A stretch of 10,700 bases of DNA, from assembly GCA_003158505.1 (NCBI GenBank), contig PMJK01000083.1:17559-28258 (forward strand). Reading direction: 5' to 3'. This document shows, piece by piece, positions 5,695-10,700 of this stretch (its first letter is position 1; every line of letters starts with the position of its first letter). Under the pieces are notes generated by a model. The model did no database searches and was not told the DNA's origin. It saw nothing but the letters and a program-made list of their open reading frames with translations. Made by a program: the position numbers and the translations under genes. The stretch is from Holophagaceae bacterium (GTDB taxonomy: Bacteria > Acidobacteriota > Holophagae > Holophagales > Holophagaceae).

Positions 5695-6120
5695 ATGGGC
5701 CAGTTCGTATGGAATCCGGAGTGGGATACTGGCTTTCCAAACCTCGACGAGCAGCACCGGCGTCTGTTGGCTGAATTCAATGATTTCCTCGATGCCATCC
5801 ACCATGGTTATCACAGGAAGCACATCACGAACCTGCTTGAATTCGTTGTCGATTTTCTTGACGAGCACTTTGAGGAAGAAGAAATCCATATGCTGGCCAC
5901 CCATTATCCCAGGTACCTGGAGCACAAAGCGTTCCATGATGGCATGAGGGCCAGAGTCCATAGCCTGATGGACGCCTCCAGCGATGATCCCGAGGCCGTG
6001 GCGGCGGGGGTTGTCGATTTTGTGAAGGATTGGATGGAGAACCACATCCGCATCGAGGACAGGCTGATGGCCAAACACCTCATTCAGTTCTCTCCGAAAA
6101 GTTCCACGCCTGAGTCCTAG
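5695..6120 (+). CDS. Bacteriohemerythrin
   Basis: A 141-residue single-domain hemerythrin, a four-helix bundle with a di-iron centre that binds O2 reversibly. All seven expected ligands are present: H21 (DEQH), H58 and E62 (HFEEE), H77 and H81 (HKAFH), H117 and D122 (HIRIED). The typical N-terminal WNPEWDTGFPNLDEQH is also intact. The start at 5695 has GGGGAGG just upstream; earlier in-frame ATGs would add residues foreign to the family. Bacterial homologues serve in O2 sensing or delivery in motile or microaerophilic/anaerobic bacteria, but no chemotaxis gene is nearby to say which. It is monocistronic, with no terminator before the tRNA 84 bp downstream. Confidence 0.96.
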   Translation: MGQFVWNPEWDTGFPNLDEQHRRLLAEFNDFLDAIHHGYHRKHITNLLEFVVDFLDEHFEEEEIHMLATHYPRYLEHKAFHDGMRARVHSLMDASSDDPEAVAAGVVDFVKDWMENHIRIEDRLMAKHLIQFSPKSSTPES

Positions 6121-6204
6121 TGGGCTCTTCTCTTGAAGGCTGGGCGTGGGTTCAGGTAAGAAGCCTTGTGCCAGCCGGCCCCCAACGGTAACCTGGAAAG
6201 CCTT

Positions 6205-6297
<93 letters not shown>

Positions 6298-6300
6298 TGG

Positions 6301-6330
6301 GAAGCCGCCGAAAAGGCGGCTTCTTTTTTT
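6301..6330 (+). terminator. Intrinsic terminator of tRNA-Ser(GCT)
   Basis: GAAGCCGCC, loop GAAAA, GGCGGCTTC, then seven T. A perfect 9-bp GC-rich stem 3 nt after the tRNA. Confidence 0.95.
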
Positions 6331-6531
6331 GGCGGAGAGAGGGGGATTCGAAGTCGCGAAACCCAGGCGGGTGGCATGGCAGGCGACTGAATGTCGCCTG
6401 GCGTGCCGGGAACCCGCCAGGTTGAGCATCACCTGGGGGTGGGTCGGCCACGCTCGTCGCGTCATCTAAACGCAGACAGCCCGGGGGGGCTGTCGGACCC
6501 GAGACAGAAAGCCGTGCCTCTCGTGCGGCCG
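6330..6531. repeat. Structured repeat B following tRNA-Ser(GCT)
   Basis: The first 23 bases (6330-6352) are an exact inverted copy of the tRNA's last 23 bases (6275-6297). Then comes an extended hairpin: AACC/GGTT, GGCGGGT (6366-6372) with ACCCGCC (6412-6418), GGCA/TGCC, and tip CAGGCGAC/GTCGCCTG (6380-6400). After about 55 bp of other sequence comes GACAGCCC/GGGCTGTC (6475-6494), then CGTGCC and TCGTGCGGCCG (6521-6531), exactly as in repeat A. Coding is unlikely: no ribosome binding site or domain is seen. The same architecture behind both serine tRNAs argues for a real element family. Confidence 0.7.
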
Positions 6532-6533
6532 GA

Positions 6534-6569
6534 GCGTCATGCACAGCGTGACGCCAGGATGAGCCTGGC
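6534..6569. repeat. Two tandem hairpins before the BamE-like gene's 3' end
   Basis: GCGTCA/TGACGC (6534-6554) and GCCAGG-ATGAG-CCTGGC (6553-6569) lie 18 bp beyond the stop of the minus-strand lipoprotein gene. Neither has a T-run, so they are at best weak 3'-end structures. Confidence 0.35.
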
Positions 6570-6586
6570 CATGTATGTGCCCGACG

Positions 6587-7144
6587 CTACTTGTTCAGGA
6601 TCAACCACGGGTCCTGGCCGTTCTCCACGTACCGGACCTTTCCCGTTGGATCGAAGGTGATGGTCATCAAGGAATTCCACACCTCAACCTCGGAGTAAGG
6701 GTACTCCCACACGGTATGGTCATGGCCGAAACGGAGGGAGGTCCGGATTCGCTTTGGCTTGCCGAATTCCCGCTGAACCGAATCAGTGGTGTCCACCCCA
6801 GGTCTGATCTGGGCGAAGTGGTTCACGGTTAGAGGCTGCCAGGCCTTGACGGCACGGCCATCGGGGCCGAAGTCGACCATGTAGGTCCTCTGGCCGGTCA
6901 CCCCAGTGTCGTACTCCAGGCGCGACCCCTCGGGCATCCCGGCGAGGTGGTATTCCGCTGCAGGTGTTCCGAACCGCGCGCGCACCTGCGCTTCCGGGGT
7001 ACCCGGTGCAATGGAAAGTGGGGTCGTACAGGCTGCGAGCAACAGCAAGGAGATGGACGCCAGCCAAACGGCCGGTGGCAATGAATGCAGACTGATCCGA
7101 CGCACTGGTCTCCTCCATATGGCTTGGAACGTGGGCATTTGCAT
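6587..7144 (-). CDS. BamE/SmpA-like lipoprotein with a duplicated fold
   Basis: A 185-residue lipoprotein: basic N-terminus, hydrophobic segment 25-38, and lipobox LAAC with the acylated cysteine at 39. Two similar halves follow. PGTPEAQVRARFGTP (47-61) and PGVDTTDSVQREFGKP (115-130) both match the helix-turn pattern of BamE/SmpA proteins, each followed by strands (YMVDFGPDGRAVKAW; LMTITFDPTGKVRYVEN). BamE is the small lipoprotein of the outer-membrane barrel assembly machine; family members usually have one such unit, so this may be a distinct relative. The ATG at 7144 has GAGGAGG 7 nt upstream. It is divergent from the DUF4382 lipoprotein gene. No barrel-assembly genes are nearby, so a BAM role is not shown. 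Confidence 0.8.
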   Translation of the reverse strand: MQMPTFQAIWRRPVRRISLHSLPPAVWLASISLLLLAACTTPLSIAPGTPEAQVRARFGTPAAEYHLAGMPEGSRLEYDTGVTGQRTYMVDFGPDGRAVKAWQPLTVNHFAQIRPGVDTTDSVQREFGKPKRIRTSLRFGHDHTVWEYPYSEVEVWNSLMTITFDPTGKVRYVENGQDPWLILNK

Positions 7145-7294
7145 GGGCGGCCCTCCTCGAAATTCGGCCCGGAGCCATCCGCCTACGATCCCTTCGACCA
7201 GCGCTCCGGCGCAGCCATCCCCATGGTGGGCCGCTCCGCCCCATTAACAAGGGAGGGTCAAACGCTGGGATCCATTCAGCATGGCGTTCAGGGC

Positions 7295-7326
7295 CCCTCC
7301 CGTTCAACCCTGGCCGTTCGGGAGGG
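7295..7326. repeat. Inverted repeat and GGGAGGGTC motifs in the divergent lipoprotein promoter region
   Basis: CCCTCCCG (7295-7302) and CGGGAGGG (7319-7326) form an 8-bp inverted repeat with a 16-bp spacer, 40 bp before the plus-strand lipoprotein start. GGGAGGGTC also occurs at 7251-7259 as a direct copy of 7320-7328. It may be an operator shared by the divergent genes; no consensus promoter is assignable. Confidence 0.35.
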
Positions 7327-7365
7327 TCTAGACTATTGGCAGGACCCCCCTTCCAGGAGCTTCCG

Positions 7366-8523
7366 ATGCGTATTCGCCTGATCTCAATCAGCCTCCTCTG
7401 CCTGGGCTGGATGTTGGCCTGCGGAGGAGGAGGCAGTACGTCCTACGGGCCCCCGCCCAGCGGCAACCTGACACTCCGGTTCGGGTCCGACAGCTTTCCC
7501 GGCTATGACCAGGCCGTCGTGAGCCTGGAAAAAGTGGAAGGGAGCCCCGACGGCACCAACTGGGTCGCCCTGGGGAACATCAAGGCCACCTACGACCTGA
7601 TGGCGCTGCAGAACGGCAACAGCGCGGTGATCCTGCCGGCCACGAAGGTGACCCCTGGAACCTACAAGCAGTTCCGGATCACCTGGGCCACTCAGACCTA
7701 CCCGAGCAGCGCCTACTATCCCGCTTACGTGTATCCGACCGGCTCGGCCTATGGGCAGGCCATGTCCATGCCCACCACCACCATCGTGAGCGGTTCGATC
7801 ACTGTTCCCACCAACGGGAGTACCACGGCCCAGATCATGCTCAGCGGCCAGCAGGCCGTGCAACACCGGGCCTCGACCGGCGGGACCTCCTACACCTTCC
7901 AGGCCACGGGCGGCGTCTATGACCTGGGGGCCTCGGCCACCATCACCGGCCACCTCGAATTTGGCACCACGCCACTGGCCGGAGCCGAGGTCTTCGCTGA
8001 AACCTTGAACGGGACAGGCCTGGCCACCATCCAGCGAAGGGCTTTCTCCGATATTTCAGGAAACTACGTCCTCGAGGGTCTTCCCACGGGCAGCCTCTAC
8101 TTCGTGGCCTCCCTGCCCACGGGCACCATCAACGCCTACTCCGCAGCGGCGGCCTTGCCCGTGAACGCCTTGGTCGCCACCGCCTACACGGCCAATCTGG
8201 CCTTCAGCGCCCCTCAATCCCCGGGTTCACTCACCCTCACCATCACTCCGGCCTCCAGCAGCACCCAGGGGACCTGGGGAGAGCTGCGACAGGGTCTATC
8301 AACGGGCAGCACGGGATCCGCGATCCTCATCGTCCAGTCCCAGACGGTCGCCACGGGGCTCACCCAGGACCAAGTCGGGTTCCTGGGCCTGGCGCCAGGA
8401 GTCTACTACGTCATACCTCAACGCAGCACCTCGGGTGCCGCCCCGGTCAAGCCGACCGCCGACGGCGCCACTGTGCAGGTGAGTTCCGGTGGGACCGCGA
8501 TATCGACGCAGACCTATCCCTGA
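7366..8523 (+). CDS. DUF4382-type lipoprotein with a carboxypeptidase-regulatory-like domain
   Basis: A 385-residue lipoprotein: signal peptide with lipobox MLAC (C19), a GGGG spacer, and a Pro/Gly linker. Residues 33-165 match the DUF4382 pattern: GNLTLRFGSDSF at the start, VVSLEKVEG, W-VALG, the YDLMALQNGN core (76-85), and PGTYKQFRITW (97-107). Residues 190-260 look like a carboxypeptidase regulatory-like beta-sandwich (GHLEFGTTPLAGAEVFAET, then SGNYVLEGLPTGSLYFV). The last 120 residues are Ser/Thr/Gly-rich with another sandwich-like segment. The start at 7366 has AGGAG 6 nt upstream and places the lipobox at the usual distance. It is probably anchored in the outer membrane or exposed on the surface. 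Function is unknown; the domains suggest ligand or matrix binding. A strong terminator follows. Confidence 0.82.
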   Translation: MRIRLISISLLCLGWMLACGGGGSTSYGPPPSGNLTLRFGSDSFPGYDQAVVSLEKVEGSPDGTNWVALGNIKATYDLMALQNGNSAVILPATKVTPGTYKQFRITWATQTYPSSAYYPAYVYPTGSAYGQAMSMPTTTIVSGSITVPTNGSTTAQIMLSGQQAVQHRASTGGTSYTFQATGGVYDLGASATITGHLEFGTTPLAGAEVFAETLNGTGLATIQRRAFSDISGNYVLEGLPTGSLYFVASLPTGTINAYSAAAALPVNALVATAYTANLAFSAPQSPGSLTLTITPASSSTQGTWGELRQGLSTGSTGSAILIVQSQTVATGLTQDQVGFLGLAPGVYYVIPQRSTSGAAPVKPTADGATVQVSSGGTAISTQTYP

Positions 8524-8540
8524 AACCGCTTCTCCCTGCG

Positions 8541-8569
8541 AAAAACGCCCGCCAATGCGGGCGTTTTTT
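8541..8569. terminator. Bidirectional intrinsic terminator between convergent genes
   Basis: AAAAACGCCCGC, loop CAAT, GCGGGCGTTTTTT. An 8-bp GC-rich stem (ACGCCCGC/GCGGGCGT) is flanked by A and T runs, so it can end the lipoprotein transcript rightward and the ilvE transcript leftward. Confidence 0.93.
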
Positions 8570-8593
8570 GCAGCTGAACTAGCCGTGCAACGA

Positions 8594-9703
8594 CTACACG
8601 ATCTTCTTCATCCAGCCGTGGGTGTCTTTGCTCAGGCCGTGTTGCAGGTTCAGGAGGGTCTCGCGGAGCTTGGCGGCCACGGGGCCGGTCTCGCCGTTGT
8701 GGATGGTCCAGTTGCCCTGGCGGGACTTCACGTGGCCCACGGGCGTGATGACGGCGGCGGTGCCGCAGGCGAAGGCCTCGGTCATGCGGCCTTCCTGGAT
8801 GGCGCTGCGCCACTCGTCCACGGTGATCTTGCGCTCCTCGGCGCGGAAGCCCTGCTCCCGGGCCAGCTGCAGCAGGCTGTCGCGGGTGATGCCCGGCAGC
8901 AGCGTGCCCGTGAGTTCCGGCGTGACGACGACGGTCTCGCCCTTCTCCTGATAGACGAAGAAGATGTTCATGCCGCCCATCTCCTCGATGTTGGTGCGAT
9001 GGATGGCATCCAGCCACACCACCTGGTCGCAGCCCTCGCCCTGGGCCTGGCGCTGGGCCACGAGGCTGGCGGCGTAGTTGCCGGCGCACTTGGCGAAGCC
9101 GGTGCCGCCGGGCGCGGCGCGGACATAGTCGTCGGAGATCCACACGGTCACGGGCTTCACGCCCGCGGGGAAGTAGGCCCCGCTGGGGCTGGCCAGGAGG
9201 ATGAACAGGTACTCGTGGCTGGGGCGCACACCCAGGGCGGGTTCCGTGGCGATCATGAGCGGGCGCATGTAGAGGCTCTCGCCCACGGCGCCCGGCACCC
9301 AGGCCTGGTCCTGCGTGATGAGGGCCTTTGCGGCAGCGAGGAAGATCGCTTCCGGCAGCTCGGGCATAGCGAGCCGCGCGGCCGATTTATTGAAGCGCCG
9401 CGAATTGGCCTCGGGACGGAAACAGGCGATGCCGCCATCCGGCTGCTTGTAGGCCTTGAAGCCCTCGAAGATGGCCTGCCCGTAGTGCAGGACGGAGGCC
9501 GCGGGATCCATCGCGATGGGCGCGTAGGCGCTCAGCACACCCTTGCCCCAGCCCTGGCCTTCCTTGTACTGGACCACGACCATGTGGTCCGTGAAGATCC
9601 GGCCGAAGCCGGGATTCGTCATCAGCTTCGCCCGCTCTTCGGGGCTGGCGGCATGGGCGGAAGGTCGGATCTCGATGGTGGTGTCGGTCTGAGTGGCGCT
9701 CAC
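8594..9703 (-). CDS. ilvE: Branched-chain amino acid aminotransferase
   Basis: A 369-residue fold-type IV PLP enzyme that transfers the amino group between glutamate and the keto acids of valine, leucine and isoleucine, in the cytosol. Length and motifs fit the longer (BCAT group II) form. HYGQAIFEGFKAY (73-85) is the N-terminal signature, GGTGFAKCAGNYAASL (199-214) holds the PLP lysine K205, LDAIHRTNIEEMGGMNIFF (231-249) includes the conserved EE-GGMN, TGTLLPGITR (265-274) binds the cofactor phosphate, and EAFACGTAAVITPV (309-322) binds substrate. The C-terminus ends in the usual HGW motif. The start codon is GTG, with AAGGAG 5 nt upstream. It lies 31 bp after another aminotransferase gene on the same strand, probably in one operon. 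Confidence 0.96.
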   Translation of the reverse strand: MSATQTDTTIEIRPSAHAASPEERAKLMTNPGFGRIFTDHMVVVQYKEGQGWGKGVLSAYAPIAMDPAASVLHYGQAIFEGFKAYKQPDGGIACFRPEANSRRFNKSAARLAMPELPEAIFLAAAKALITQDQAWVPGAVGESLYMRPLMIATEPALGVRPSHEYLFILLASPSGAYFPAGVKPVTVWISDDYVRAAPGGTGFAKCAGNYAASLVAQRQAQGEGCDQVVWLDAIHRTNIEEMGGMNIFFVYQEKGETVVVTPELTGTLLPGITRDSLLQLAREQGFRAEERKITVDEWRSAIQEGRMTEAFACGTAAVITPVGHVKSRQGNWTIHNGETGPVAAKLRETLLNLQHGLSKDTHGWMKKIV

Positions 9704-9734
9704 GGGAACTCCTTGTTCAATCAGGATGACCGGA

Positions 9735-10700
9735 TCAGGCCCGGTGGACCAGATGGCCGAGTCGGGCGATGGCCTCCCGGGTGGTCGCCGGGTCGTGGGT
9801 GGAGAAGTTCAGGCGGAGGCAGTTGGTACCCCGTCCATCGGCGAAGAAGAGAGGTCCCGGTGCGAAGCCGAGGCCATGCTGCAGGGCGTCGCGGTGCAGG
9901 TCCAGGGCCGAGAACTCCTCGGGCATCACCACCCAGAGGTGCATGCCACCCTTGGGTTCGGACACCTGCGTCCCGGGAGGGAAATGCTCCGCCAGGGCCT
10001 CGACCATGGCGTCGCGGCGTTCCTTGAGGGCGCGGCGCAGCCGTGCCAGGTGCCGGCGGAAGCCGCCGTCGTCGAGGAACCGCGCCACGACCGCCTGCAT
10101 GAGGGGCGGCTGGGCGATGGTCTGCACTTCCTGGATGGGCGCCATGCGGCGCAGCAGATCGTGCTTGGCGATGAGGTAGCCCAGGCGCAGGCCCGCCGCC
10201 AGGGACTTGGAGAAACTGCCCAGGTGGATGACGTGGTCGGCGCCGTCGAGCCGCCGGAAGGGGGGCAGGGAGTTGCCGGAGAAGCGCAGGTCGCCGTAGG
10301 CCGAATCGGTCACCAGGATCACGCCATGGGCCCTCGTCAGCGCCAGCACCCGCTCCCGGCGCGCCTTGGACTGGGTCATGCCGGTGGGATTGTGGAAACT
10401 GGGCACGGTGAAGAGCAGCTTCGATTCGCTGCGCTGCAGGGCCGAGGCCAGGCGGTCCGGATCCAGGCCCTGGCGGTCCACGGGCACGGGCACGGGCTCC
10501 CGGCCCAGGGCCCGGATGAGCGCCAGGATGCCCACGTAACAGGGGCTTTCCACCAGCACCCGGTCGCCGGGCACCGTGAAGGATTCCAGGGACAAGGCCA
10601 GCCCAGACTGGGCACCAGGCAATGTTCGAATGCCCCAGCCCTCGTCAATGGGCTCACCTTCGGAAGCCAACCAGCGGCCCACGGCTTCCAGGTAGGGCGC
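9735..10700 (-). CDS. PLP-dependent class I/II aminotransferase or MocR/PdxR-type regulator (N-terminus beyond window)
   Basis: The 321 visible residues end at a TGA (9737-9735); the frame is open through the window edge at 10700. It is a fold-type I aminotransferase: ESPCYVGIL near the PLP ring site, FHNPTG (asparagine and glycine of the PLP pocket), DSAYGDLRF with the PLP-pyridine region, and GSFSKSLAAGLRLGY with the PLP lysine. The carboxylate-binding arginine is in CLRLNFS near the C-terminus. The YLEAVGRWL start of the visible part, KGGMHLWVVMP and PGPLFF are characteristic of 2-aminoadipate-type aminotransferases and the C-terminal half of MocR/PdxR regulators. Whether a GntR-type DNA-binding domain precedes it is outside the window. 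It lies upstream of ilvE in the same direction. Confidence 0.88.
   Translation of the reverse strand, partial: APYLEAVGRWLASEGEPIDEGWGIRTLPGAQSGLALSLESFTVPGDRVLVESPCYVGILALIRALGREPVPVPVDRQGLDPDRLASALQRSESKLLFTVPSFHNPTGMTQSKARRERVLALTRAHGVILVTDSAYGDLRFSGNSLPPFRRLDGADHVIHLGSFSKSLAAGLRLGYLIAKHDLLRRMAPIQEVQTIAQPPLMQAVVARFLDDGGFRRHLARLRRALKERRDAMVEALAEHFPPGTQVSEPKGGMHLWVVMPEEFSALDLHRDALQHGLGFAPGPLFFADGRGTNCLRLNFSTHDPATTREAIARLGHLVHRA

Noticed and set aside
8489..10027. Plus-strand open frame of about 512 codons opposite the aminotransferase genes
   Set aside because: It lies antisense to ilvE and the class I/II aminotransferase, both of which have full motif sets. Its translation is low-complexity Gly/His/Ala-rich, as expected of a GC-rich antisense frame.

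Overview
The window looks like chromosomal DNA from a GC-rich, Gram-negative, diderm bacterium. It encodes an outer-membrane beta-barrel, two lipoproteins with lipoboxes, a BamE-like protein, type IV pilin-like proteins and two tRNA-Ser genes with encoded CCA. Codon use is uniformly GC-rich, but two intergenic spacers are strikingly AT-rich. The protein style suggests Acidobacteriota, perhaps the Holophagae/Geothrix group. That placement is an inference and no single marker proves it.

Layout, left to right. (1) The 5' part of ahcY (S-adenosylhomocysteine hydrolase) lies on the minus strand, preceded by a clear SAH riboswitch; the enzyme that removes SAH is therefore probably controlled by SAH. 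(2) After a divergent AT-rich spacer with two perfect palindromes comes a compact plus-strand operon: a secreted ComEA-like helix-hairpin-helix protein, a type IV pilin-like protein, a second copy of it that has lost a proper prepilin N-terminus, and radC. The set suggests DNA uptake or processing. (3) A second AT-rich spacer leads to a small outer-membrane beta-barrel protein. (4) tRNA-Ser(UGA) is followed by a strong terminator and a structured non-coding repeat, then by a tRNA-Val-like remnant on the other strand. (5) A minus-strand pair follows: an ECF-type sigma factor and an overlapping two-helix membrane protein. (6) A gene-poor stretch with short direct repeats precedes a bacteriohemerythrin gene with all seven iron ligands. 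(7) tRNA-Ser(GCU) is followed by a terminator and a second member of the structured repeat family. (8) Divergent lipoprotein genes follow: a BamE/SmpA-like protein with an internally duplicated fold (minus) and a DUF4382-type lipoprotein (plus). (9) A bidirectional terminator separates these from a minus-strand pair: a class I/II aminotransferase (possibly the C-terminal part of a MocR/PdxR-type regulator, cut by the window edge) and ilvE.

The strongest candidate for something undescribed is the repeat family found directly after both tRNA-Ser genes. Each copy begins with an inverted tRNA-Ser 3' end, continues into an extended hairpin region, and contains a conserved GACAGCCC/GGGCTGTC hairpin followed by TCGTGCGGCCG. 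A third, partial copy is fused to the tRNA-Val-like remnant.
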